56,657 nt of DNA from Basidiobolus meristosporus CBS 931.73 (taxonomy: Eukaryota; Basidiobolomycota; Basidiobolomycetes; Basidiobolales; Basidiobolaceae). Location: positions 1 through 56,657 of the forward strand of contig MCFE01000576.1 in the NCBI GenBank assembly GCA_002104905.1, given 5' to 3'. Numbering within the stretch: position 1 is the first letter of the stretch; each line of letters begins with the position of its first letter. A model generated the notes under the pieces. It had not been told where the DNA came from, did no database searches, and saw nothing but the letters and a program-made list of their open reading frames with translations. Shown here piece by piece: positions 22,171 through 34,407 of the stretch. Made by a program: the position numbers and the translations under genes.

Positions 22171-24066
22171 ATGAACGTTCCCACGAAGTTCAACCTTCCC
22201 GAACTCCCCATTCATCCCCAGGTGGGTAGGAGTCGCACCTTTCCCGATCTCCGGCAAAAGGCCCTTTTTGCTACTTTCTCTCGCCTGGTTACCTGCTTGG
22301 TTAACGAGAAACTAGTACATTCCAGACTTGTGCCTGGCGGTCTTTTTGATGATTTTAAGCATCAATGGTGGTGTATCGTCACTACTTCAGAACACCATAC
22401 CTCGGATACAGAATACATATTGCAGCAAAAAGGAGTGTTTCTTCTACCTCTGTTACACCGACCGATCACCTCTTTGGTTGGTAACGTTGAAGAAATACGT
22501 TTGCTTGATCCGATGGATTGTGACTATCCTTGCTATGTTGTTGGAGACTGCTCCGACGCTGATACGGTAAATAATAGCCCGTTGATTCGCGCTTTTTCTC
22601 TTTGTTTACATTTTATTTGTTAGAATTCTGTTGTCCAATTGAGTTCACAAGTTGATCCTTGTAACTTGTTGAAGCAACTTGGCGAATGGCGTGGGCTTGA
22701 GCAAAAGATTGTTAGTTCCGTTTGTGGAGAACTTAGTAGTGCTGTGGAGCATGTCGAACAGGCGTACATCTCACGGAAGCCAACTCCTACACTCAAGTCC
22801 AGTAGTGTTGACTGGGAACAGAGTATTGTGGAGGGGCACGCAACTCATCCGATGCACAAAACCAGATACGCTGTTGCACCTATACCCCCCCTCTCGAGTA
22901 AGACTGATTTAAGTCATCCAAACCTTCATTTTGTTGTAGTTCCAAAAGACCAGGTCGTCATCCGCGGGGAATTCCAACAGTTACTGAAGCCGCTTATCTC
23001 CGACTTACAGAAGGAGGAGCTTGAAGGTTTCGATCCCGAGAACCATGTCATCATTCCTGTGCATGAGCTGCAGTTACCCAACGTCACTTCGAGGTTTCCG
23101 TTTGCAAAACTTCTTTCGATTACACAACCTGCCGAGGCGCTTGCTGCACTTCGTACGGTTGCACCAGTGAATCTTCCCGAATACAATTTGAAGTTACCAA
23201 TAGGCATCAAAATCAGCTCAGCAATGCGTACTGTTAGTCCATGGGCAACATACATGGGTCCGGCTATGCGGCCTGTTGTTGAACGCGTAATCGAAGATAA
23301 GAGGATTCTTAAGACAGCAATCGAACTGGCTAGCGTTGTTGTTAAAGATGATGATACTGATGTTGCCAAACATCTAAGCTGTATCATCCGCCAGGATGTA
23401 GATAATGTTATCAAAGGCTTGAACGAGAAGGCGATAATTTGTTGCGCTCTTGTGGAACGTGACGAGAACGGTGACAGTTTTGTTGTAAAAACGTTCGGCC
23501 TGGACAGTCACGAAAAGCGTGTGGACTTCTTTAAAAGATATGCGGCCGTTTACTTGAAGGCCTTTGTCACCCCCGTTGTTACCCATGGATTGACATTTGA
23601 AGCACATGGCCAGAACACATTGTCTAGATTTGATGCGGACACTGGGTTGCTCCAGGGCTTCGTCATCAGAGACTTTGGGGGTATTAAAGTACACCAAGAC
23701 AGTCTTGAAAAATCCACCGGTATGCGAGTAGATGTCTTACCTGATGGTTCTTGCGAAGCCGAAACCCTGGAAGAAGTCTACCAAGTAGCCTACCACACCA
23801 TGTTCAACTGCCATCTCTACCGGTTGATCCATGCGCTCGACCTTCATTATTCCGGCGAAGGCTGGAAGATTGTTAGAGAAAACCTGTGTTCACTCATTCC
23901 CAAGGACTCATTTTTGTACGACTTGTGGCTAAGGAAACCAGAGGTGGATCTGAAAAGCTTCATTCTAATGAAGCTTGGCGGTCTCTACCGCGACTACGTT
24001 TATTGTAAAGTACCTAATATTTTGCTGTATCAGAACGAAGAACAAACCAGACTACCCCTTAATTAA
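22171..24066 (+). CDS. NIS siderophore synthetase (IucA/IucC family), rhizoferrin-synthetase-like
   Basis: Two exons (22171-22566 and 22624-24066, 57-nt intron, phase 0) give 612 residues, the usual length of an NRPS-independent siderophore (NIS) synthetase. These enzymes adenylate a carboxylate such as citrate and join it to an amine or alcohol. Visible blocks: the ATP-binding G-H-A-T-H-P-M-H-K-T-R at the start of the IucA/IucC domain (about residues 197-207), IPVHELQLP where bacterial members have VHPWQ, LKLPIGIKISSAMRTVSP, and the catalytic-site E-A-H-G-Q-N-T-L followed by RDFGGIKV. In zygomycete fungi the known member makes rhizoferrin from citrate and putrescine, so the nearby ornithine decarboxylase could supply the diamine; that pairing is inference. 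The family is mainly bacterial, and the spliceosomal intron shows this copy is an established nuclear gene. No transporter lies beside it. Confidence 0.9.
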
Positions 24067-26204
24067 TCTACACCGAATTCGGCCCCCTCACCCTTCTACC
24101 TCACCAACCTCTGCCGCTATCATTGTAGTGCAAGCAGCAGCCTCCATCGCTACTGCCACAAGGTGTGGCCACCAAAACCGGTTACTGTTATTACCCATAG
24201 AGTATGGAGCAATATATAAAGCGGAATATGTTCTCGTATCAATACCTGAGGTGTTTCCACCATCTGATTAGCCAGACGGCAAATGAGTATTTTAGGTGTG
24301 TTTCACAGTGATGCATACTTAGCCAATGTTTATGTAAGGGCGCACACAATACTTGTGTACTCACTATCGCCCAAACGCAGCAAATGAGCGATGGGTTCGT
24401 CGCATGGCTGTGCCCTTGACTCTACACAAGGTGGATGGCCCTGAGAAGGCACACCCTCGTGAGTCCCCAGCACCCTGGAGCCAAGTGTGCATGCTCCAGC
24501 AGGGCGTAGTGAGGCCCGCCTATGGAGCTGCCGGCCGTGGAGTTTCTGGTGCATCGTAGACGGGTGCCCTCACCACACAGAGCGAGCTGATTTGCCAGAT
24601 TCGGTCTAGGCACCCAGTACCCGTGCCGTGAGGAATGATGAATAGAGTGCACTTAAGCTTTATATTGGTGTAACCCAGGGAAACTATAGGTTAGGAAGGG
24701 CTGGTGGGTTCTGGCTCATCCCAAACGCACGATGCTCGCAGCTTATCATGTACGACGTGCTCGGCCACTCACCATTCGAGGAGCATTTGCTTGATCTAGA
24801 TGAATGTCCCGTAGAATACACGATCGGAAGGTGGGACAGGCCGACAACCTCGGCCATGGCCATTGGCTCCGTAAAAATAGGCGACTTGGCACTTGGCTTG
24901 GATGGCTCAACAGCACAGGCGGTGGAAAATGAATGGGATCACGCAGCGGGAAGGCACAAGCCTTTGTTGGCGCGAGTAGGCGCTGCAGGCAAGGAGGAGC
25001 CGGTCATCCGATCCAGAATACGCACACCAGTGGAGCATGTATCGACCAGCCCAATGCAGAGCCACTTCCTATTCAAGCATCATGTACTGCGTACGTGTCC
25101 CAAATAATCCCCTGCTGGGCTGAGCGTGTTTGGGTCAGTAATCGGTTTGTCTGATCAAGCGTCGCTCGACCTGAGCCGCCATCGCAGTCTTAGGCAGCGG
25201 GCCAATATCCCTGTGCCACCGAAGGGAAAGGCAATTAATTTGGGGTGTCTAGATACGTGCGGGATTTCGAGGTGCTTTCCTAACTCTGGCCTGGCTCCGT
25301 TGATTTGTTTCTGAAATCACGGCGATTTCTTGGCTAGATGCACCACTGGATGATCGGGGAAGCGGTTCTTTTCAGCCAGGGCTGGTTTGCCGCTTCCTAT
25401 CTAGGTAAGTCCATTGAATTGGTGAAATAGGGTTAATGATGCATGCCTTATTTGGCAGAAACCATAAATGCCGTTGCATCCGGTTTGGGAATGAATTGCT
25501 CATGGATTGTAACAACAATAATTAGCGGTATGGACCGAGTTTCATAATCTACTGAGCAGGCTCACATAGTCATACATACACTGCTGCCACAATTGTGACG
25601 GACTCGTGCAGTGATCATACAACAAGCATCGCCTAAATCGGCAGGTGAGGTTTCCTTTCTATTGCTTCCCCGTAAATAAGATGTTTAGGGTTATGTACGT
25701 TTGAGGAATCTTGAATTTATTGTATCGGATATTATTGCCCTATTTCATCTACTATTTTGGGCTGCTCAGTGGGCAAACAGAAACTCTTGTCCTATTATTC
25801 ACTGATCCCGCTGCTTCATCTACACTTATACCGTGAAATCATCGCTCTTCCTCCTTTTCCATTTCCTTTTCCCCTTTCAATTAGGTTTGAGGAACTTTTG
25901 TCTTCCCTAGTGTCCCCTTCCTTCCTCTTTCTCAACCATACACAGCCCTCCCTCGTGGAAAGCAGCGGCCCCAATTCCGCATCGTCCCCAGCATTGCAGC
26001 GTGGAAATTTCCTTCTTCAACGGCTTATTTAAAGTTGTTGGCTCGACCAGGCAACACTTGAGTAGATTCGTTCAGTAGCTCTGGTGTAGGTTTCAGTGGT
26101 TCGTGCTTACATACTATCCTCTGCAAGGCATTCTTCAAGCCACACCTCCTAACACTTCTCGTCTGAAAGGTCAGACTTCTAGAGCCTATACTAAAAGCAT
26201 CACC
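24067..26204. other. Intergenic region before the flippase gene
   Basis: About 2.1 kb. A 119-codon frame at 24748-25107 and frames at 24330-24652 on both strands are not recognisable. From about 25840 to 25950 the sequence becomes strongly pyrimidine-rich (runs of CCTTTTCC type), which probably marks the promoter/5' UTR of the flippase gene. The 91-codon frame across it (25757-26032) is low complexity and not accepted. Confidence 0.45.
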
Positions 26205-29200
26205 ATGAGTTTGAGCCCTCAGACTCAGAGCGGGGAGTTTCGTCTGGTTTATCTTAATTCCTCTTCGCGAAACAGCCAATTCAAATACCTCCATAATCGG
26301 ATATCAACTGCAAAATACAATTTTGTGACGTTCCTGCCAAAATTCCTCTTCGAACAGTTCTCTAAATATGCGAACATATTCTTCTTGTTCATATCTTGTA
26401 TCCAAGTGAGTGCTTTCCACATGTTGCCATGCTCCTTGTCAAATAGTAACCATGCTTCCGATCGTTCCTATCTTCAGCAAATCAAAGATATCTCCCCCAC
26501 GTCAAGGTTCTCCACCTTAGTACCATTGATTGTAGTGTTGATTGCTACTTCATTCAAGGAGATCTTTGAAGACTACGTACGTATTTTGCCGCCCTACCCA
26601 GTGTGGATGGATCGCACTGCTTGGCCAGCCTTATTCATTGAGATTACTTGATTCCAGAAACGCCATCAGTCCGACGCCGAGGCCAACAATCGCCCATGTA
26701 AAGTATTAGTAGGAAGCGCCTTTGAGGAGAAGCCATGGAGGGACGTGGTTGTTGGGGATATAGTACGTGTGTCCGACAAGGAGTTTTTCCCTGCTGATTT
26801 GATTTTGCTTAGCAGCAGTGAGCCAGAGGCTCTTTGCTACATTGAAACCAGTAACCTCGACGGGTAACGCTTCGAGTATTTCTATCGTTCCCCAGAGACA
26901 TGTGTTCCTTACCGTACTCTTGAATGTAGCGAAACCAACCTGAAAATCAAACAAGGACTTCAAGTCACCAGCCATCTAACCACTCCTAACGACGTTAGTG
27001 AGCTCCAAGGTAAAAAAAGCATGCGTTTCCCACTCTTGGATTCGGTCTAAACGGGGAAATCGTTGGCAGGATACATCAAGTCCGAGCTCCCAAACAACAG
27101 CCTATACACATACGACGGGACCTTGGTTATCACAAATGGGATGGCCGAGAAGATCATACCGGTCGATCCGAACCAGATTCTGTTAAGAGTAATGCTAGAT
27201 GAGCACCATATTGGAAACCCCTTTGATGCTGACCCTATCTTTGCTCAGGGCGCCCAACTGCGAAACACCAACTGGGTCTACGGGGTGGTTGTCTTCACCG
27301 GACACGAGTCCAAGCTTATGAGAAACGCCAGGTACGTGTTTCCAGTATGTAACATGTGAGCCAAGCTGAAACTGAATCGCCGTATGTCGAACAGCGCAAC
27401 CCCCATCAAACGGACCAATGTCGAGAAGATGACCAACCATCAGATCCTCTTTTTGTTTGGCATTCTGGTGATATTGAGTCTCGCCTGTGCTGTTGGATCG
27501 CTGATCCGTCGGGTAGGTTTCCTTTCGATTGCTCGCCATCGCTGCATGCACTCACGGTCGTTCCATCCTCCAGATCTATTACACGCAGTACATGGGCTAT
27601 TTGCAGCTGAATAACACCAACATGTGGGCAGAGTTCGGAATGAACATCCTCACCTTCCTGATTCTATTCAACAATTTGATCCCAATCAGGTATGGGTCCA
27701 TATCACTCGCCTCGGGGTCACTCGAGTCCTAACATCATGCTAGTCTGATTGTCACAATGGAGGTCGTGAAGTATCAGCAAGCTGCTCTTATCAACTCGGA
27801 TCTTGACATCTACTACGCCAAGACCGACACGCCGGCCTTGGCTCGAACCAGCTCTCTGGTCGAGGAGCTTGGACAGGTAAGCACCCGTCATTAGCATCAG
27901 CGAGCCCGTGTGCCTGCACTGACACCTGTCCCCTCCACGAAGATCGAATACATCTTCTCTGACAAGACCGGCACACTCACATGCAACGAGATGGAGTTCC
28001 AACAATGCTCCATCGGTGGCATCGGCTATGCCGACAAGATCGACCCATCGAAGAAGAACCAACTCTCCGAGGGGAACTCGGCCGTCGGCCAGTACGATTT
28101 CAACAAGCTTCACGAGAACCTGCAGTCCCATTCCACCTCGTCTGTTATCCGCGAGTTCTTGACTTTACTGGCCACTTGCCACACCGTCATTCCGGAGCGC
28201 AATGAAAGCAACCCCGACGGTAAGTTGGATGATACACTGTCTAGCTAGATTCGTTCAGCCCGACTCAACCTAAATGCCTGTGTTCTAGATATCACGTATC
28301 AGGCCGCCTCCCCTGACGAGGGAGCACTGGTGAAAGGTGCATCCCAGCTACGCTATGTGTTCACCGTAAGTGTTTGGTTCGGATCTATCACATGGAGGAT
28401 CGATTCTCACATGCCACCCTAGACTCGTCGACCCAAGTCCATCACAGTCGAAATCTACGGCGAGGCCAAGGAGTTCGAGATCCTGAACATCTGCGAGTTT
28501 AACAGTACCAGAAAGCGCATGTCCGCTATTGTCCGCGGCCCTGATGGAAAAATCAAGTTGTATTGCAAAGGCGCCGATACCGTGATTCTGGAGAGGCTTG
28601 CGCCCAAGAACCCATTCGTGGATGAAACACTGGCTCATCTAGAGGTACAGCCACAATCCAGGGTACGCTCTGAGTCGAACGTACTGACCTTCTATCCATT
28701 TCTCCGTGTGTGTAGGAGTACGCGACCGAAGGCCTGCGTACCTTGTGTATCTCCATGCGCGAGATTCCGGAGGAAGAGTATCAGGCCTGGTCCGTCATCT
28801 ATGACAAAGCAGCCACTACATTGGTGAATCGACAAGGGGAGCTAGATAAGGCGGCTGAGATGATCGAGAAAAACCTTTTCTTGCTTGGAGCCACCGCTAT
28901 CGAGGACAAACTGCAGGACGGGGTGCCTTCGACCATCCATACGCTTGCTCAGGTATGTTCTAGAGGAGATCGTGTATGGGCGAGGGAGTGACTGACGTTT
29001 GGTGTTTCTGCAGGCTGGTATCAAGATCTGGATTCTAACTGGCGACCGTCAAGAGACGGCCATAAATATTGGCTACAGTTGCAAGCTTTTGTCGGAGGAC
29101 ATGCGGTTGCTGATCTTCGAACAGGAATCCCGCGAGGCGTTCGCTAAGGGATTGGACGAAAGATTGGCTGCGGTCCGGAATGCGAAGCAGAGCGTCCTGG

Positions 29201-30726
29201 AAAGCGAGCCACTCGCTCTGGTGATCAATGGATCGACCTTGGCCTTCGCCCTGGAGAAGGAGTATGAGGTTCAATTTCTGGAGCTGGCGACGAAGTGCAA
29301 AGCGGTTATATGCTGCCGTGTGTCGCCCCTGCAAAAAGCCTTGGTGGTCAAGTTGGTGAAAACACATCTGAAGGCGATCCTCCTGGCCATCGGGGATGGT
29401 GCCAACGATGTCAGCATGATCCAAGCTGCCCACGTGGGAGTGGGGATTAGCGGTATGGAGGGTTTACAGGCTGCACGTAGTGCCGACTTTGCCATCAGCC
29501 AATTCCGCTACTTGAAGAAGCTTTTACTCGTGCATGGTGCATGGAGTTACCAACGGTTGAGCAAATTGATTCTGTATTCTTTCTACAAGAATATCACCCT
29601 CTATATGACGCAGTTCTGGGTAAGGTTCAATGTTGCAACTCGTTTATTACGCCTAGTGGCTAATGCATCGCCTTTTAGTTCACTCTCTTCAATGGATTCT
29701 CAGGCCAGGTAAGATTCCCCCATTCCGCCAAGGTTGCTGGACATTATTCTAATGGGATTTCACTAGACGGTGTACGAATCGTGGACCATCACCTTGTATA
29801 ATGTGTTATTCACCGTAATGCCGCCAATGGTCATTGGTATCTTTGACCAATTCGTTAGCGCAAGAATGCTTGACCGTTACCCAGAGATGTACAAGTTCGG
29901 TCAGAACAAGGAATTCGTAAGTAGCAACATTGCAGCACCCCCGGAGCGCCACTTAACCATATCTTTTTCAGTTCAATGTGCGGATATTCTGGGGATGGAC
30001 GATCAATGCATTCTACCACTCGATGATCCTGTACTTTTTGGCGATGCTGTTCTTCCTTGATGATTCCATCCTAAAGGGTGGCACGATTGGAGGTCAATGG
30101 GTCTTTGGTACAACCCTCTACACCGCAGTGCTTGTAACTGTTCTGTTGAAGGCCGCACTGGTTACCGAGTAAATATGAGGTGTTCTACGCTGGTTATGCA
30201 TATCGTTTCTAATGGAGTTCTTGTTTAGCCTATGGACCAAATACACCTGGCTAGCAATTCCGGGCTCCTTCATCATTTGGCTCATATTCTTCCCGATCTA
30301 CGCCACGGTTGCGCCGTTACTCGGCATAGCGGAAGAGTACGACGGATTGTTGCCTGTACTCTACGGCAACCCTATCTTCTGGTTTACCATCCTGGTGATC
30401 CCCACTGTTTGCATTCTGCGAGATTACATTTGGAAATTGTGGGTAACTTCTTCAATCCTTAAGCTGACCCCTGACTAACCGTCAATTCCACCGCCAGCAT
30501 GAGGCGCATGTACTTCGCGAAGCCATATCATTGCGTCCAAGAGATCCAGAAGTTCAACATTCCTGACTATCGACCACGCATGGAAAGATTCCGCAAGGCG
30601 GTGAACAAAGTCCGAATCATCCAAAGAATGAAGCTGAGCCGTGGATACGCCTTTTCCCAGACTGAGTCTGGCCAGGCCGGACTAATCCGAGCATACGACA
30701 CAACCAGACGGAAACCCTCCGGCTAA
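26205..30726 (+). CDS. P4-ATPase phospholipid flippase, DRS2 family
   Basis: Nineteen exons join in frame to 1129 residues: 26205-26405, 26478-26576, 26658-26863, 26930-27009, 27070-27188, 27249-27331, 27395-27512, 27574-27689, 27744-27876, 27943-28219, 28289-28365, 28423-28644, 28716-28952, 29014-29619, 29679-29708, 29767-29916, 29972-30168, 30229-30438 and 30498-30726. It pumps aminophospholipids to the cytosolic leaflet of Golgi/endosome membranes. Seen in order: [17 protein letters not shown]1 with the QQ pair of DRS2/ATP8A types, FFPADLI, SNLDGETNLK, the phosphorylation site D-K-T-G-T-L-T in exon 10, the nucleotide site (YCKGADT), [24 protein letters not shown], and ten membrane segments. 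The C-terminus (GYAFSQ...ESGQ...RAYDTT) resembles the autoinhibitory tail of Drs2. The start at 26205 has a good CACC context; an in-frame ATG at 26103 would add 34 residues without similarity. A CDC50-type partner is needed and is not in this window. Confidence 0.96.
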
Positions 30727-31504
30727 GCGATCGACCACTCATGGCTTATTCCTTCTTTTTGGACTCGTACCGCACTTTTTGTTTCCCCAACCCCCCCCCC
30801 ATCCTCCTACTTGGCCCACCTAATTGAAACCTTCCATCATCTTCATAGCACTCTTCATGCGGCTACTCGGAAGTCACTTGCTTCTATTAATTGTCGTTGA
30901 AAACAATAATTCTATTTCTCGAATATCTCTTGATTTTGTTGATCAACACAAGGGTTCGTCCACCCGAAGTGCCATCTGAACCCCCCCCCCCCTCACTCTA
31001 TCCTGGTGGTGCCGGACCGACCTAAACACTACCTTATTTTCTAATCACCTTACCCTTGCCGCGACGATTCCACCCACTAGAAGATTGCGCCCTTGTGTCC
31101 AACTTGGAGTCTACTCTTTGCTATGGGCATGCGTTAGTGTAAGCACCTCGGTCGATCAACCGTCGCCTAATTCTCAATAAACGAAAATTTTAATTGACAC
31201 GTCGGGTGGTCCTGGGGGCCAACGAGTGCCTGCCCAGGTGCTGCGTATCCATGGTGATTCCGGGGAATCCACGATCCAGCATTAAAGTCTCGTTCTAGCG
31301 CTCGCCGACCACTCATCTTGCTTTAATAACGAATATCGTTTGGTGTGGTGATGGCTGACTGTAGGAAATCTGGCCGATGGTGCTCATCGATCTAGCCCAC
31401 CTGATGTTGGTTGGCCCGTAGACCCCGGCTCTGGGTGACGGGAGTAGACTCCAGCGATGACAACAACGTCATTGCTGAGTGGAGTCGATGATTCACGGCT
31501 TGCA

Positions 31505-31512
31505 TGACGTCA
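31505..31512. promoter_or_regulatory. Perfect CRE palindrome (TGACGTCA) upstream of the small hydrophilic gene
   Basis: TGACGTCA is the full ATF/CREB-type bZIP site. It sits 60 bases before the ATG at 31572 and 17 bases before a TATA box. In fungi Atf1/Sko1-type factors act through this site under osmotic, oxidative and other stress. Binding itself is not shown. Confidence 0.55.
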
Positions 31513-31528
31513 TACGACTGATGTCCAC

Positions 31529-31535
31529 TATATAT
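31529..31535 (+). promoter_or_regulatory. TATA box of the small hydrophilic gene
   Basis: TATATAT lies 37 bases before the ATG at 31572, downstream of a CRE. Position and motif fit a regulated core promoter. Confidence 0.5.
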
Positions 31536-31571
31536 TCCATGGGACTGGCTAAAGAATCCACAATCACAACC

Positions 31572-31938
31572 ATGTCAGACCGAAGCAACCAAGAACCAGG
31601 TAATTCTTCCACAGCCACATTTGACCCGAAGGCTTATTCACCCATTTCTAGCGCAGCATGATTACAATCTACGCGACTCCACCCAATCCACGCGGGACCA
31701 TCCGGGTGGCCTTGTAGACCCCTTGGCCGGAACGGACCCGATGGATCCGGCGCTAGCTAACCACGGCAAAGATGTCTCCCGCCAGGTCTCTGGCTTCGTC
31801 GCCGCCTCCCATCGATCGGGTCGCACATCGGAGCAGAAAGAGCAATCAGCCTTGAAAGCCAGTAATTTGTATGAGGAGGTTACCGGCGACCCGCTTGAGA
31901 TCAATGAGAAGGGTGAAGTGGTGACTGAAGAGACATGA
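31572..31938 (+). CDS. Small hydrophilic protein (104 aa), possibly stress-related
   Basis: Two exons (31572-31599 and 31652-31938, 52-nt intron) give 104 residues. The protein is strongly hydrophilic, rich in Ser, Thr, Glu, Asp and Gly, without Cys or Trp, and has no signal peptide or membrane segment, so it is probably disordered. It contains DPLAGTDPMDPAL in the middle and ends with an acidic G-E-V-V-T-E-E-T. I do not recognise a named family; composition recalls hydrophilin/LEA-like proteins of desiccation or conidiation. The CRE plus TATA box upstream supports stress regulation. Function is inference. Confidence 0.65.
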
Positions 31939-32454
31939 GAATTCCCTCCCCCCCAGTTGCTGTACAATAAATAAACTGTTTGAGCAATCGATATCTTAAT
32001 CTCATTGTCTCCATCGCACTTGGTCTACGGCTGGAGTTGCATATGGGGACGGAGGATGTTATGGCTGGGAATAGTCACTCATGGCCGTCATTCATATTGA
32101 AAGTAAACGGCTTGAACTAAACAATACATCCACCACAGCAATGGAATTCAACCAAGACTAGGAAGCCAAGGGATCCAATTCATGAAATCCTGATAATAAA
32201 CCACAGCATTGGGGATACATAGCAGTACTATCGATTCAGGTATATCCGCAATTAATTTGGTTGACCGCCCCATCAAAGATCACCTGGGGTTCATTTGTGG
32301 TTCAAACATACAGCCGTTAGGTGGTTTCAGGGTTCAGGCGGGGTTGGGTTACAGGAATATATTGATAAGTTATATGGTCGTGCGGATATAAAGATTGCTA
32401 GACTGCCTAGACTAGAGATCGGTGCTACTTCCTAATGTTTGGGGTCGCTGCAAC
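31939..32454. other. Convergent intergenic region
   Basis: About 500 bases between the stops of the small hydrophilic gene and RIC8. It holds 3' UTRs; AATAAATAAA at about 31967-31976 is a likely polyadenylation signal for the left gene. No other feature seen. Confidence 0.5.
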
Positions 32455-34407
32455 TTAATCTTGGTCGTCGATCTCATGGATTTTTCCGGACTGCATCGCC
32501 TCGACCACGGGATTCTTGACCTTGACCACGCCAGTCTTGTTAAGTCGTTCAAACAAGACAAAAAGCCTCTCGGCTTCGCGCTCTTTTTCTTCGTCGGTCA
32601 TGGTTGAGAGATCCGGTGGTTCGTTGTCCAGGTACTGCCCCGTCACTGGATTGATCTCTGCTCCGTCTTCTCCCTGGGAATGTGAATTGGGGGGCGCGAA
32701 TGGAATCCCGTGGTTTGTCAAGAAACCTATGGCATTGCCGTACCCAACATGGGCTACAAACTTGGAGGAATCCTGGTCACAGAGTGTAAACAAGAATTCG
32801 CCAACTGTATCCTTCGTACGGCTCATGGCCCCTGCTGTCAAGAGTGAAATCAGGAAATCGGAGACACTTCGTCCCTTGCCTAGCGGCTTGGAACGATCGC
32901 TATATATTCAAATAATTTCAGCGGGACTGTAGTTGATGTCAATTTTGTGAACATAGCTTACATGTCGTCAGGTAGCAGTTGCTCTTTCATCAGATCGTGA
33001 GCCGCAGGGTTCTCTTTGGCAATGTTACTCATTAGAATCAAGAAGGGAGGGAAGAAGGTGTCCATGTCCTCTGAAGACCGAGACTCCTCGGTGGAGCGAA
33101 GGTTTGATACGCTCACCAATATCTCGATCAATTTGGTTACCAAAGCAAGGGGTTCGGCCGAATCCTCTGGGAACCACAGCGATTCGAAACCAATAATTGA
33201 AATGTTGAGCAGTACATGCATAGCATGAGAATGCGGTGGTGATATAGGGGCCGAGGGCTCACAGGGGATTTCGGTTATCACTCGAATGAGAGTCGGGATC
33301 AAACTAGCAAGCCAAAGTTAGAAAGATGCTATGTAGGAAGGGGTAGCCGTGGCAACAGATCACTACCTTGAATAATTTGCCGACAATTCTTGCTTGAGAG
33401 TTCGATCTGCATTCGCTGTGTCTTTGGATTCGACGGAAGAGGTGAAGTTTGTAACCATGTTGAACAGCATTTTCAGATATTCGCTGATGGTCATTTCAGG
33501 ACTGAATTGAGACGGGGAAGTACCCGGCTGAGTGTCAATACATTGGCAAATTATCTATATTCAACTAATAGATCAGACCACTAATGCATTAAATACGTGA
33601 GCACGTTTACCCACACTGCCGACTTTGTTTAAGAATTCGGGGTTGTTTGCCAAAACGCTTACGGATTTCGAGTTGGAGACTGTGGCAAGAAACAGAATTC
33701 TCCCAAACAGGAATTCCGAATCTCTGGAGAGGGGAGCGGACTAGAGGGGATTTCAATTTCAAAACTTGCGCTCTAGGGTGAGACAATTGAGCATAGTTAC
33801 GAGTAGTTTAGAAGCCAGGAGATCTGCTCCGTCTTGACTGTAGAAAAGTTCCCGTGTGCCTGGGTCGAGCAGTAGGCAGTTCGCCAAGCATCTCAGGCTT
33901 TCCTGTGTGACAGCTGAATCATCCAAACTGACGGTTGGTAGCAAGCCTGCATGTCTCATCAGAGCTCGGATCCCCTATTCATAGAGGTGTGTGAGCAAAA
34001 AATTTGCGAATAGCTATGAATGTTGAGACAGACTTCAGTTGTGTATAGATTCTTGGCTGTTTCGACCTCGCGGCATAGCATTTTCAGCCCTTGTAGCACA
34101 AATAACAAGGCTGTACGAGGACTAGTGAGTAAACTGAACAGAAACATACTTTTGGAAAAATAGAAGATAAACCTTGTGCATCCCAGTGGGAGAATATCTC
34201 CTCATTCGCTAAATCGGAGACCAAGGCAGCTACCAAGTTCTGTCGTGATTGTAAACTGCTTGCTAAAAGTAGAGAGATGAGCGGCCCTGTGAGAATTCGA
34301 AGGTATGATGAGTTTCGGCTACCTTGTGATCTAGCCAGATCGTTGCCCAAGGCCTCAGTTATTGATTTAGAGTTTCGTCTATCTTCCAAGGAGGTGTAGA
34401 ACTCCAT
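32455..34407 (-). CDS. RIC8: RIC8 (synembryn), G-alpha chaperone / exchange factor
   Basis: Eight exons join in frame to 492 residues: 34407-34323, 34262-34173, 34089-34034, 33974-33801, 33740-33615, 33527-33367, 33303-32962 and 32899-32455. RIC8 is a cytosolic armadillo-repeat protein that folds G-alpha subunits and promotes their nucleotide exchange. Recognised parts: the repeat with ESLRCLANCLLLDP, FLFGRILFLATVS, HAMHVLLNISIIGF, and above all the C-terminal block V-G-Y-G-N-A-I-G-F-L followed by INPVTGQYLDNEPPDLSTMTDEEKEREAERLFVLFERL, which matches animal RIC8 closely. The first intron can be read with two in-frame acceptors 24 nt apart; the longer version (34263-34322) has the better pyrimidine tract. 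It is divergent from ATG17 with a shared 346-bp promoter region. Confidence 0.9.

Larger units (their letters stand above)
30727..31571. other. Flippase 3' region and promoter of the next gene, with two poly-C tracts
   Basis: Runs of 10 C (30791-30800) and 12 C (30981-30992) lie within 270 bases of the flippase stop. No gene is seen. The right end holds a CRE and TATA box for the small gene at 31572. Confidence 0.55.

Noticed and set aside
22171-24066. Bacterial contamination as the source of the siderophore gene
   Set aside because: A normal 57-nt GT-AG intron interrupts the frame, and the flanks are fungal genes.
24748-25107. 119-codon plus frame in the intergenic region
   Set aside because: No recognisable family and overlapped by other open frames; not enough to call a gene.
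25757-26032. 91-codon plus frame before the flippase gene
   Set aside because: It is low complexity (Pro/Phe/Leu from a pyrimidine-rich tract) and sits in the likely promoter/5' UTR.
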